The position numbers and the translations under genes were made by a program. A stretch of 64,000 nt of DNA from an uncultured Amaricoccus sp. (lineage in GTDB: Bacteria; Pseudomonadota; Alphaproteobacteria; Rhodobacterales; Rhodobacteraceae), in NCBI RefSeq assembly GCF_937891315.1, contig NZ_CALAGI010000105.1, positions 12,541 through 76,540 on the forward strand, read 5' to 3'. Shown here piece by piece: positions 17,994 through 26,190 of this stretch. The stretch's first letter is position 1. Each line of letters starts with the position of its first letter. A model generated the notes under the pieces. It was not told where the DNA came from. It ran no database searches and worked only from the letters and a program-made list of their open reading frames with translations.

Positions 17994-18190
17994 TACGGGC
18001 CCCCGCCACCGCCGCCGCCGCCGGACGAGGCCCCCGATGCCCCGCCGTCGGAATGCCCGCCGCCGTCGCTGGCGGTCTTGCCGAGGGTCTGGGGTGCGTC
18101 GCCGCCGTGGCTTGGCTTGAACTGCGCGCCGCAGGACGCCGTCAGGGCGGCGCCGATCGCCACGGCCATCAAGGCGCGAAGTCTTGCCAT
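17990..18190 (-). CDS. Small Gly-rich putative lipoprotein
   Basis: 66-residue protein with a hydrophobic leader MARLRALMAVAIGAALTASC. The box TASC is a weak lipobox (Thr rather than Leu/Val at -3), so lipidation at Cys20 is likely but not certain. The mature part is Gly/Ser/Asp-rich and ends in a run of nine glycines before PY. A strong ribosome site (GGGGGAG) precedes the ATG. Its stop overlaps the probable CTG start of the glycosyltransferase gene, so it is the first gene of that operon. Function unknown; a small surface-exposed protein and possible glycan acceptor. Confidence 0.65.
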   Translation of the reverse strand: MARLRALMAVAIGAALTASCGAQFKPSHGGDAPQTLGKTASDGGGHSDGGASGASSGGGGGGGGPY

Positions 18191-18329
18191 CGCGATTCTC
18201 CCCCGGCGGTAATCTGGTAGTCGCGGCCAAGTCCGGCGCTCTGCCAGTCTAGCACGATCATAGCCTTGTTAACCACATATCTTCCGCGACGACGACGCTA
18301 TCGCGATGTCTTCGGTCTGGCAGTTTCCA

Positions 18330-18359
18330 TTGGGCGGGCGCGACGCTTCGGGCTACAAT
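18330..18359 (+). promoter_or_regulatory. Possible vgrG promoter
   Basis: TTGGGC (18330-18335), an 18-base spacer and TACAAT (18354-18359, 5 of 6 to consensus), 52 bases before the vgrG start. The -35 is weak. Confidence 0.35.
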
Positions 18360-18411
18360 CGCCCGCGCGCGCGGCGGTGGGCCGGCGCCGCGAAGCCGGA
18401 GCAGCGCCGAG

Positions 18412-20742
18412 GTGCCAGAGGATCGCGCGACAGTCGTCCGGACGAGCCTCCCCGAGGGCAAGCTCATCTTCACCCATCTCGACGGCTGGGACGCGGTCGC
18501 CGAGTGTTTCTGCTTCACGACCGGCTTTGCCAGCACCGATTTCGACGTCGATCCCGACAAGCTGATCGGCAAGCCGCTGTCGGTCGAGGTCGAGTCCGGC
18601 GATCCCGGTCGCTGGATCAGCGGCCTCGTCACCGATTTCCGGTTGGCGCGGATCGATGGCGAATACGCGCATTACGAGACGGTGTTGCGGCCCTGGCTCT
18701 GGCTGCTCGGCCAGTCGACGGATTGCCGCGTGTTCCAGGCGCTGAGCGTGGTGGAGATCATCGAGCAGATCTTCGGCGAATATCCGGCCGCGAAGTTCGA
18801 GAAGCGGCTTCAGGGCACCTATGCCGCGCGCGAATATTGCGTCCAGTACGACGAGAGCGATCTCGACTTCGTCCAGCGGCTGATGGAGCACGAGGGGATC
18901 GGCTATTTCTTCGAATATGACGACGGCGTCCATACGCTGGTGTTGTTCGACGCCATGGCCAAGCTGAAGGCCGCCAAGGGCTATGCGACGGTGCCCTTTC
19001 ATTTCGAGGGGCAGGCGGCGCGGCGGGATCGCGACTATCTCTCGGAATGGGAGCCGACGAGCCGGTTGACCCCCGGCGCCTATACCCACACCGACTATGA
19101 TTTCGAGAAGCCGGCCGCCGATCTGATGGCCCGATCGAGCCAGCCCTTCGGCCATGACGAGGCGGATCACGAGGTCTATCGCCACCCCGGCGCGCATCTT
19201 GAGCTTGGTCGCGGCGACGCCGTGGCTGCGATCCGGCGCGAGGAGCTGCAGGCGGTGCACCGGCGGGTCCGGGCGGCGGGGACGGTGCGCGGGCTCGCCT
19301 CGGGCCATGTCTTCAAGCTGGAGAATTTCCCGCGCGAGGATCAGAACGCGGAGCATCTGGTGCTGCGCGCGCGCTACCGTCTGCGCGACCCCGGGTTCCG
19401 GACGGGCCTCGCGCCCGAGGGCGAGATCTTTCACCTCGAGATCGCGGCGGCGCCGACCGCGCTGGCCTATCGCCCGCCGCGCACGACGCCGCGGGTGGTG
19501 ATGCGCGGACCGCAGACCGCGACCGTGGTCGGGCCGGGCGGCGAGGAGATCTTCACCGACGAATATGCCCGGGTGAAGGTGCAGTTCCACTGGGACCGGC
19601 TGGGCAAGCGGGACGAGAACAGCTCCTGCTTCGTGCGGGTGTCGCAGAGCTGGGCCGGCGCCGGCTGGGGCTTCATCCAGATCCCCCGGATCGGCCAGGA
19701 GGTGGTCGTCGATTTCCTCGACGGCGATCCCGACCGGCCGCTGATCACCGGGCGGGTCTATAATGCGAGCGAGATGCCGCCCTACGGCCTGCCGGGCAAT
19801 GCGACGCAATCGGGGTGGAAATCGAACTCGAGCCCCGGCGGCGGCGGCTACAACGAGTTCATGTTCGAGGACAAGGCGGGATCCGAGCTGGTGAACTTCC
19901 AGGCGCAGAAGGACCATGCGCTGCTGGTGAAGAACGACCGCTCGAAGCTGGTCCAGCATGACCAGTCCGACCGGATCGACAACAACGCCAAGCATTCCGT
20001 CGGCGTCAATCTCGACGAGGATGTAGGGAACAACAAGACGACCAAGGTCGGCGTCGATCGCACGGTCGATATCGGCTCGAACGACACCGAGACGGTTGGC
20101 AAGAACCGGTCGCTGACGGTGGGGGTCGACGAGACGATCGGCATCGGCTCGAACTCGACCGAGACGATCGGCATGAACCATACCCAGACGGTCGGGATCG
20201 CCCAGACGATCACCGTCGGCGCGATGCGCACCGACACAGTCGGGGCGGTCGAGACCCGCTCGGTCGGGGCCTCGCAGAGCAACACGATCGGCGCCTCGCG
20301 CTCCGTCTCTGTCGGGACCACGCAGTCGCACAGCGTCGGCGCGGCCGACAGCTGGGAGATCGGCGCCGGGCAGACGGTGCAGATCGCGGCGGACCAAGGC
20401 GTGAAGATCGGCGGCGCCCAGAGCTCGGAGATCGGCAAGGGTCGGGCGACCAAGGTCGCCGAGGACGACGTCGGCGAGATCGCCGGCGCGCGACAGCTCA
20501 AGATCGGCAAGGGCAGCATGGTCGATATCGCCGAGGATGGCACGATCCATGTCGGCAAGGCCTTGCTGCTCGACGCCGGGGACTCGATCGTGCTGAAATG
20601 CGGTTCGGCCGCGATCGCGATGAAGAAGGACGGCACGATCTCGATCGAGGGCAAGGACATCACGATCAACGGCTCAGGCAAGATCACGTTGAAGGCGTCG
20701 AGCGAGGTCACGATCAAGGGTTCCAAGATCAACCAGAACTGA
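18412..20742 (+). CDS. vgrG: T6SS spike protein VgrG (TssI)
   Basis: 776-residue trimeric spike tip of the type VI secretion tube. The N-terminal half is the gp27-like base (EYCVQYDESDLDFVQRLMEH, LMEHEGIGYFFEY). The OB-fold gp5 part lies at ~381-445 (VQFHWDRLGKRDENSSCFVR, then GFIQIPRIGQEVVVDFLDGD). From ~520 a beta-helical needle is made of octad units of the [VI]G-x-N-x-T-x-T type (for example ETVGKNRS, ETIGMNHT). The tail is a plain spike end, with no toxin domain recognised. The GTG start at 18412 follows GGAG about 10 bases upstream. It begins a small plus-strand operon with two accessory genes and runs opposite to the main T6SS operon. Confidence 0.93.
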   Translation: MPEDRATVVRTSLPEGKLIFTHLDGWDAVAECFCFTTGFASTDFDVDPDKLIGKPLSVEVESGDPGRWISGLVTDFRLARIDGEYAHYETVLRPWLWLLGQSTDCRVFQALSVVEIIEQIFGEYPAAKFEKRLQGTYAAREYCVQYDESDLDFVQRLMEHEGIGYFFEYDDGVHTLVLFDAMAKLKAAKGYATVPFHFEGQAARRDRDYLSEWEPTSRLTPGAYTHTDYDFEKPAADLMARSSQPFGHDEADHEVYRHPGAHLELGRGDAVAAIRREELQAVHRRVRAAGTVRGLASGHVFKLENFPREDQNAEHLVLRARYRLRDPGFRTGLAPEGEIFHLEIAAAPTALAYRPPRTTPRVVMRGPQTATVVGPGGEEIFTDEYARVKVQFHWDRLGKRDENSSCFVRVSQSWAGAGWGFIQIPRIGQEVVVDFLDGDPDRPLITGRVYNASEMPPYGLPGNATQSGWKSNSSPGGGGYNEFMFEDKAGSELVNFQAQKDHALLVKNDRSKLVQHDQSDRIDNNAKHSVGVNLDEDVGNNKTTKVGVDRTVDIGSNDTETVGKNRSLTVGVDETIGIGSNSTETIGMNHTQTVGIAQTITVGAMRTDTVGAVETRSVGASQSNTIGASRSVSVGTTQSHSVGAADSWEIGAGQTVQIAADQGVKIGGAQSSEIGKGRATKVAEDDVGEIAGARQLKIGKGSMVDIAEDGTIHVGKALLLDAGDSIVLKCGSAAIAMKKDGTISIEGKDITINGSGKITLKASSEVTIKGSKINQN

Positions 20743-20759
20743 CGATTTCGGGGGATGCG

Positions 20760-21158
20760 ATGGACGGGGCGCCAGTACGGATCGACGGGGTGATGATCGG
20801 GCTTCTCGCGGGGTTCGAGGACGGGCGGCCGCTCGTCTCCTTCGGCGGCGAGGCCCTGCCCGCGCGCAGCCTCGCGGCGCTCGACGCCGCGATGATCGGG
20901 GTCGAGGTGGCGGTCCTGTTCGAGGAGGGCGACCCGACCCGCGCGCTGATCGTCGGCCGGCTGATGGAGGCGGGTCCGGTAGTGGTCCGCGACGGCGCGC
21001 GGGTGCGGGTGACCGCCGGGGAACGCATCGAGCTTCGCGTCGGCAAGGCCTCGATCGTGCTGGAAAAGGATGGCCGGATCACCATCCGCGGCAGCTATGT
21101 GACGAGCCATGCCAGCGCGACCAATCGCGTCCGAGGCGGCTCGGTGCATCTGAACTGA
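20760..21158 (+). CDS. DUF6484-like T6SS accessory protein
   Basis: 132-residue beta-rich protein following vgrG by 17 bases. It carries RIDGVMIGLLAGFEDGRPLV, PARSLAALD and VAVLFEEGDPTRALIVGRLM, the pattern of the DUF6484 family found in T6SS loci (recalled, not searched), then a second strand-rich part (RIELRVGKASIVLEKDGRIT) like the VgrG spike repeats. It may help load or cap the spike. No signal or membrane span. Start ATG at 20760 was chosen over earlier in-frame codons inside vgrG. Confidence 0.75.
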   Translation: MDGAPVRIDGVMIGLLAGFEDGRPLVSFGGEALPARSLAALDAAMIGVEVAVLFEEGDPTRALIVGRLMEAGPVVVRDGARVRVTAGERIELRVGKASIVLEKDGRITIRGSYVTSHASATNRVRGGSVHLN

Positions 21159-21181
21159 ATCCCGCGGACGGCGTGGGCCAG

Positions 21182-21520
21182 ATGGCGCGGGCGCCGATCC
21201 TCCCCGAGATCGTCCGGCAGCACGCGGAAATGGCTGCGTTCCTCTGGACGGTCTATGACCGCGCGCTGCTGTTTCCCGAGGAAAATCCGGAGATGGACGC
21301 GGACCGGCTCGCGCGGCTGGTGGAGCGGCTGGAGGCACATCTCGACGGCCTGCGGGTGGCCGGGCCGGAGGGGCTGCGGATCTCGGAGGAAAGGTTCGCC
21401 GAATATCCGGAGGCGGGGGAACTATTCGTGACGCGAATGCTGGTCGTGGGCGCGCCCGAACGCGTCGCCGCGCTGGACCTCGCCAAGGTCCGCGCCTATC
21501 TGGCCGCGCATCTGCCGTGA
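21182..21520 (+). CDS. Short protein resembling the N terminus of TIGR02270-type T6SS-linked proteins
   Basis: 112 residues. The first ~65 (PEIVRQHAEMAAFLWTVYDR, then LVERLEAHLDGLRVAGPEG) match the start of a T6SS-linked family of about 400 residues with HEAT-like repeats. Here the protein ends soon after (LDLAKVRAYLAAHLP), so the repeat part is missing. It may be a truncated copy or a natural short form. ATG at 21182 was chosen; a GTG at 21173 is an alternative. Last gene of the vgrG operon. Confidence 0.6.
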   Translation: MARAPILPEIVRQHAEMAAFLWTVYDRALLFPEENPEMDADRLARLVERLEAHLDGLRVAGPEGLRISEERFAEYPEAGELFVTRMLVVGAPERVAALDLAKVRAYLAAHLP

Positions 21521-21552
21521 GGCGGATCCGCGTCGGGTCTTTGCTATTGATG

Positions 21553-22458
21553 TCAGATCAGTCGGAAGGCGCCGTCGTAGATCAGGCGCAGGGATGACCA
21601 ACCGGTGTCGTGGCCGAAGCGCCAGGCGCGATCGGTGCCGACGCAATAGAGGTAGCGTCCATCGGTGCGGAGATCGAAGGCGAAGCCGGTGTCGAAGAAC
21701 GGCTCCAGCACCGCGCCGCGCTGGATATAGACCTGCGTCTCATCCCCCCAGTACCAGTCGCCAGCGTAGCCGCGCACGGTGAAGAAGGTGGTCGTCGGCG
21801 CGGCGATCTCGATCAACTCGACCTCCCCACGAATTTCGAGGCAGACGCCATTCGATCCGGCGAGGCGCACCGTGCCGTCCGGGGCGACGTCGAGCCCGCG
21901 GAGCTGATCATGGCGGCCGAGGTCGATCACCCGCCAGAGATTGTTCTCCAGTCGCTGCAGATGACCGCGGTCGCCACAGGTATAGACAAGGCGCGGTCCA
22001 GCGCCGTGCGCGTCGAAGAACTGCGTCGTGCTGGCCGGCGGGATCGGCAGCCAGGCGCCCTCGTAGCGATAGGCGAGGCCGTTCCGGCCAACCAGCAGCG
22101 GCTGGGTCCCGTCGCCGCCCCAGACCCGGCGCATGCTCTCTTCGGCGACCTTTTCGCGGTTCCAGATCCGGTTCCGATAGTGCCAGACGCGGGTCGTCGC
22201 CTCGAGCGCGAACAGCTCCTCGCGCGCCGGGCAGGTCAGCGACATCAGCCATTCCTGGGTCTTCAGGATCCGTTCCACGCTCTCGGGCGCGAAGTCCCGG
22301 GCGGTGAAGACGAGGGAAAGCGTCCGCTCGTAGGCGGGATCGCTGAGCATGAAGAGGATGGCGCAGAGATCGCCGCCCATCGGCGCGATCTGCACACATT
22401 CGAAGGCGGTCTCCGGGTCGCGGGCCAGATCGGCGTCGAGATGGTCCGGTGTCAACAT
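21553..22458 (-). CDS. Hypothetical protein, likely immunity partner of the DUF4150 effector
   Basis: 301-residue soluble protein with no signal peptide. The N-terminal ~110 residues are mixed alpha/beta. The rest is rich in short strands with repeated W/Y-G-D turns (VYTCGDRGHLQRLENNLWRV, LDVAPDGTVRLAGSNG, RYLYCVGTDRAWRFG), suggesting a beta-propeller-like fold. It is the last gene of the minus-strand T6SS operon, 9 bases after the DUF4150 gene, where immunity genes usually sit. The immunity role is inferred from position only. Confidence 0.65.
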   Translation of the reverse strand: MLTPDHLDADLARDPETAFECVQIAPMGGDLCAILFMLSDPAYERTLSLVFTARDFAPESVERILKTQEWLMSLTCPAREELFALEATTRVWHYRNRIWNREKVAEESMRRVWGGDGTQPLLVGRNGLAYRYEGAWLPIPPASTTQFFDAHGAGPRLVYTCGDRGHLQRLENNLWRVIDLGRHDQLRGLDVAPDGTVRLAGSNGVCLEIRGEVELIEIAAPTTTFFTVRGYAGDWYWGDETQVYIQRGAVLEPFFDTGFAFDLRTDGRYLYCVGTDRAWRFGHDTGWSSLRLIYDGAFRLI

Positions 22459-22467
22459 GTGGCGGCC

Positions 22468-23595
22468 TCAGGGACAGGACTTTCCGGAAGATCCATAGTT
22501 GTCCTTCCTGCTCGCAATGGTGTCGGGGAATTTGCCTTCGCGGACGCCCCTGTTGAACGCCGCCGCGCAGGCGCCCTGTTCCGTAGCCCAGCCGCAGCCG
22601 GCCACCGCGGGCGGTCCGGCGCCGCCCTTGCACCGTTTCTTCTTCTTCACTTCCTCCTCGGTCTTGTTCATGCTCGTGGTGAGATACTCCATATTGGCGG
22701 CCCTGAGGCATTCGGTGCGAAGCGCTTCCGACGCTTCGGAGGCGGACGTATTGTCGACGCTGCTCTTCACACAGGTGTCTGTGAAATCGCCGAGCGTGCC
22801 GTCCGGGTTGTTGGTGGTCCAGTTGCGCGCATCCGCGCTCTTGTAATAGTGCGGCGTCCCGATTTTCTTGCCGGCGGCGTCCGCGCCCAACGTGGCATCG
22901 GGACGAGCTTCGCCGGCCGAGGTTTTCGATCGCTTGACCGTCTCGCCCTCCATTTCGTCCGACTCAACCCATTTCGCCTTCATGCAGATGCAGGGCGCCT
23001 TGTCGACGTCGTAACTCTTGCAGCAATTGAGCGTGTGGCCACGCATGCCGGCGACCGAGAAGAACTGCACCTCGACGGTATGCTCCTTTTCGTAGCCGTC
23101 GGGGCAGTCGAGTTTGTCATAGGGCTTGATGTTGAGTTGGGCGCATGTGGTGATCGGCACGTTCACCCCAGCGGCATGCAACCAAGGCGGCGAATTGCCG
23201 GTGGGAGATGCGTGATTGTTGGTGGCGAGATCGGTCATGCGGATGACCGGTTCACCGTCGAACTTCACGTCACCCGACCAGGAGTTGAAATATTCCTTAC
23301 CGGTGTTCTTGGAGGTGATGAGGCCCTTCTTCGCCGCGCAGCCGGCTTCCGTGCCGCTGGTCTTGGAGAGATAGGATTGGTTCTTGATATTGACCGTCTT
23401 GCCGCCGATCTTGACCGTTCCGGTGCCCTTGTCCGTATCGCCGGCCATGCCGAAGCTCGGATAGGGAACCGGGACGCCGGGCGGGGTGGCGGGATTCTCC
23501 GGGGGCGTGAAACAGACATCCGGGAAGGCGGCGATGGTCTTGGCATTGACCGCGCCGCCCGAGACTTCGAGCCCGTTGGCGAAGACGCCGGACAT
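22468..23595 (-). CDS. PAAR-like (DUF4150) T6SS effector with unknown C-terminal domain
   Basis: 375 residues. Residues ~3-135 are a DUF4150 PAAR-like tip domain (VFANGLEVSGGAVNAKTIAA, PYPSFGMAGDTDKGTGTVKI, NQSYLSKTSGTEAGC, VIRMTDLATNNHAS) that would cap the VgrG spike. The C-terminal ~240 residues are Cys- and Lys-rich (GHTLNCCKSYD, CICMKAKW, EEEVKKKKRCKG) and match no toxin I recognise. This is where the toxic activity of such proteins lies. The ATG shares a base with the stop of the gene before it (TGATG). DUF2169 and ketosynthase-like genes upstream are typical partners of such effectors. Confidence 0.8.
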   Translation of the reverse strand: MSGVFANGLEVSGGAVNAKTIAAFPDVCFTPPENPATPPGVPVPYPSFGMAGDTDKGTGTVKIGGKTVNIKNQSYLSKTSGTEAGCAAKKGLITSKNTGKEYFNSWSGDVKFDGEPVIRMTDLATNNHASPTGNSPPWLHAAGVNVPITTCAQLNIKPYDKLDCPDGYEKEHTVEVQFFSVAGMRGHTLNCCKSYDVDKAPCICMKAKWVESDEMEGETVKRSKTSAGEARPDATLGADAAGKKIGTPHYYKSADARNWTTNNPDGTLGDFTDTCVKSSVDNTSASEASEALRTECLRAANMEYLTTSMNKTEEEVKKKKRCKGGAGPPAVAGCGWATEQGACAAAFNRGVREGKFPDTIASRKDNYGSSGKSCP

Positions 23596-24617
23596 CAGGC
23601 CGCCCTCGCGCCGAGGAGGGCGGCCGCGCAGGCGCCCGAGTCGCTTGATGCCTCGACCAGTACGGGGTCGCCCGCGGCGTAGCGCTTGCGCGCCGCGGTC
23701 CAGGCCATGCCGATCATCAGCGGTCCGACCGCCGCGCCGACATTGCCGAGCGATTCCGCCGGGCTCCAGAGGTCCTGGAAATCGTGTCGGCCGCGCAGCA
23801 ACCTCAACGAGGCGAGCGCGGCCTGCTTGAACCAATATTGCTCGCCGACGAGATCGGAGACCCGGTAGCCGAGGCGGTTCATTTCGATCCCCGCCTCGCC
23901 CAAGGCGGCGCGATAGGCCGCCGTCATGCCGTCGCCGCGCAAGGGGCGGTCCTCGGCGTTGTAGATCGGCGCCGGCTCCCGCGCGAGGCCGAGGCCGCGC
24001 AGGGTGAGGTTTCCGGTCCCCGGCGGCGCGCAAAGGATGGCGGCGGCGGCCTCGCCCGGGATGAAGCCGTTCGGATTTTCGGGTGTCAGCAGGCGTTTCG
24101 CAGCGAGAAAATGCGCGATGGCGAGGGTGCCGAGATAGCTGTCGACGCCGGCGATCATCACATAGGCCGCCTCGCCGGCGGCGAGCATCCGGCGCGCCTG
24201 GTCGAGCGCGACATGCCCGGAGGGTCGTCCATGGGCGACGAGGCGCGTGTGGTGCCGCGGCTGGATCTCGAGGATCCGGGCGATGGTGGCGGCGAGGGCG
24301 GCGGCGTCGCGCACGAGGCGCCCCGGCCGCTCCTCCTCGGCGAGGCAGAGGATGAGGGCGGCGTTGTCGCGCGCCGGCGGATGGTGGTCGAAGGCCTCGG
24401 CGATGGCGCCGGCGGCGAGATGCGCGAGACGCCGCTCGCCGATCCATTTGCGCGGCAGCGGCACCGGCGCCCCGACGAGCCACGCGTCGTTCGAGCCGAT
24501 AAGGCGGGTTTCGGTGAACCCATCGAGCCGCGCCCGCATCGCCGCGCAGGACGAGGGCGCGTCGAGGCCGACCGCGGTGACCATGCCGACGCCGATGATG
24601 TCGAGCTGGCCCGTCAT
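23595..24617 (-). CDS. Beta-ketoacyl-synthase-like protein of a T6SS effector module, apparently non-catalytic
   Basis: 340 residues with a thiolase/ketosynthase-like fold (DIIGVGMVTAVGLDAPSS at the start, AAYVMIAGVDSYLGTLA mid-protein, GFIPGEAAAAIL, ESLGNVGAAVGPLMIGMAWT near the end). The catalytic residues of true ketosynthases are not there: no Cys at the usual nucleophile position before the AYVMIAGVDS segment, no His-Gly-Thr, and Asn where the second His of the N-x-G-H motif is expected. Such proteins occur beside DUF2169 and DUF4150 genes in T6SS loci and probably act as adaptors or scaffolds. Overlaps: ATGA with the DUF2169 gene, TGATG with the effector gene. Confidence 0.75.
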   Translation of the reverse strand: MTGQLDIIGVGMVTAVGLDAPSSCAAMRARLDGFTETRLIGSNDAWLVGAPVPLPRKWIGERRLAHLAAGAIAEAFDHHPPARDNAALILCLAEEERPGRLVRDAAALAATIARILEIQPRHHTRLVAHGRPSGHVALDQARRMLAAGEAAYVMIAGVDSYLGTLAIAHFLAAKRLLTPENPNGFIPGEAAAAILCAPPGTGNLTLRGLGLAREPAPIYNAEDRPLRGDGMTAAYRAALGEAGIEMNRLGYRVSDLVGEQYWFKQAALASLRLLRGRHDFQDLWSPAESLGNVGAAVGPLMIGMAWTAARKRYAAGDPVLVEASSDSGACAAALLGARAA

Positions 24618-25702
24618 GCGTCCTCCGGCAAACCGGCGGCGCGGATATAGTCTCGCCCCGCGGCGCGCGCGCGGAGCATGGCGGGGGTCGGCGGGCCGAC
24701 CCAGGCTTCGGAGAAATCAAGGATGGTGCGGTGGATACGCTGCGAGAGCCGCCAGACCAGCGAGAAGCGCCGGCGTTCGCAGTCGAGCAGCAGGGTGTCG
24801 GGCAGGCGATAGCTCTCGTGGACCTTGGTCACGCCCTTGAACAGCGTCATGGGCAGCGCGGTGTCGGGCAGGCGGAATTCCTCGCGACCACGCGGGGTGA
24901 GGTTCACCAGCATCACCGGATCGCCGGTCCGGGGTGGGTCGGTCCACTGGTCCGGCGGCGCCATCTGATAATAGCGATCGTCGAAGTCGGGCGGCAGGAA
25001 GGGGAAGACATTGTCGATCCAGTTCTGGTCGTAGGTGCCGCCGTACTCGATCCGGCCGGGCCAGCCGCGACCCATGGGACCGAAGCTCATGGGGGCATAT
25101 TCGCCGAAGGGCGAGGTCACCTCCTCGCCGACGGCCTGGGTATTCGGCAGGCGCAAGCCGGGGATCCGGCTCTGGTTCCGGGTGCGCGACCAGCCGGTTC
25201 CGACCGGGTTGCGGGCATAGCTCGCAGGGAGCGGGTCGTCGGGATCGAGCCGGTCGGTGCCACCGAAGGCCGTGTCATAGGAGAAGGGCTGGCGCAGGAA
25301 GGGCATCGGCGCGGTCGCGGCGAACAGCGGCCCGCGCGCCCGCCATTCGCGCGCGCCGAGCACGTCGAAGGTCTTGGACCAGGCGCCGACCTTGACGCCG
25401 ACACGGACGCGCTCGACCGGCCGCCCGGCGGGCGCATAGGCCGCTGCGTTGGCGACGATGTCGCAGCGCGGCTTGCGGAAGGCGAAGTCGGTCTCCCAGA
25501 GCGTGGCGGAATAGCCCGGCGCGCCGGTCGCGACATCGGCCATGACGAGCGGCGTCTGCTCGGCGGAGAGCCGCGGCCGGTGGTCCGGCGCCTCCGGAAA
25601 GTCGTAGGTCGCCTTGACCACGAGCAGCAGATATTCCCGCGCCTCCTTGTCCATCGCCATGGTGAATTCGTGCGGAAAGCCGGTCTGGTTCCAGACCTGC
25701 AT
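24614..25702 (-). CDS. DUF2169 T6SS effector adaptor/chaperone
   Basis: 362-residue DUF2169 protein. The opening MQVWNQTGFPHEFTMAMDKE, RARGPLFAATAPMPFLRQPF, SYDTAFGGTD, and the Pro/Trp-rich RNPVGTGWS are typical. Family members act as chaperones or adaptors that mount PAAR-like DUF4150 effectors on VgrG, in the cytoplasm. The ATG at 25702 overlaps the tagF stop (TGATG); the stop overlaps the next start (ATGA), so effector-loading genes are translated together with the end of the T6SS operon. Confidence 0.85.
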   Translation of the reverse strand: MQVWNQTGFPHEFTMAMDKEAREYLLLVVKATYDFPEAPDHRPRLSAEQTPLVMADVATGAPGYSATLWETDFAFRKPRCDIVANAAAYAPAGRPVERVRVGVKVGAWSKTFDVLGAREWRARGPLFAATAPMPFLRQPFSYDTAFGGTDRLDPDDPLPASYARNPVGTGWSRTRNQSRIPGLRLPNTQAVGEEVTSPFGEYAPMSFGPMGRGWPGRIEYGGTYDQNWIDNVFPFLPPDFDDRYYQMAPPDQWTDPPRTGDPVMLVNLTPRGREEFRLPDTALPMTLFKGVTKVHESYRLPDTLLLDCERRRFSLVWRLSQRIHRTILDFSEAWVGPPTPAMLRARAAGRDYIRAAGLPEDA

Positions 25703-26190
25703 CAGGCGGCCCCGAGCAGGCGGTCGAGGATGACCGCCGGGGCATCCGGATCGGCGCGCAGGGGCACCGACCCGGTCCAGAGCAGGAGCGGCGGCGGATC
25801 GCCGAGCCCGGCGACACGATCGGCGGCGCCTGGACAGGTGGCGAGGCGGGCCTCGAGCGCGTCCGGGGTGAGGCACTCGGCGAGGGCGGCGGCGGCGATC
25901 GCTTCCAGCATGGCGTACCAGGCCGGCGCGGCGGGGGTGTCGGCCCGGGCGGCGAGGGTGAGCGGGTAGCGGCGCCCGGCGCGGTCGGTGGAGGGGAGGA
26001 CGACGCCGGTGAGGGGCCCGGGCGACCCGAGGAAGAAACGGAGCGCGCGGTCGAGCCGGGCGACGAGGTGGCGCGACACCCAGCCGTCCCAGAACCGGAC
26101 GAAGGCGGCGGGCAGGCCGCGGGTCACGAAGTCGCCGGTGCTCGGCAGCTTGCCGAAGAAGCCGGGCGGGGTCGGATCCGGATCGGGCAT
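25702..26190 (-). CDS. tagF: T6SS-associated protein TagF
   Basis: 162-residue TagF-type protein (PGFFGKLPSTGDFVTRGLP at the N terminus, FWDGWVSRHL). In known systems TagF represses T6SS assembly after translation, in the threonine phosphorylation pathway or in parallel with it; here it lies in an operon with kinase, FHA and phosphatase genes. Start ATG at 26190 overlaps the tssM stop as TGATG, the pattern used by the following genes. An earlier ATG at 26208 would add six residues. Confidence 0.85.
   Translation of the reverse strand: MPDPDPTPPGFFGKLPSTGDFVTRGLPAAFVRFWDGWVSRHLVARLDRALRFFLGSPGPLTGVVLPSTDRAGRRYPLTLAARADTPAAPAWYAMLEAIAAAALAECLTPDALEARLATCPGAADRVAGLGDPPPLLLWTGSVPLRADPDAPAVILDRLLGAA

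Noticed and set aside
17994..18230. Upstream extension of the double glycosyltransferase to an ATG at 18230
   Set aside because: It would read the lipoprotein gene in another frame as an Arg-rich stretch with no family match.
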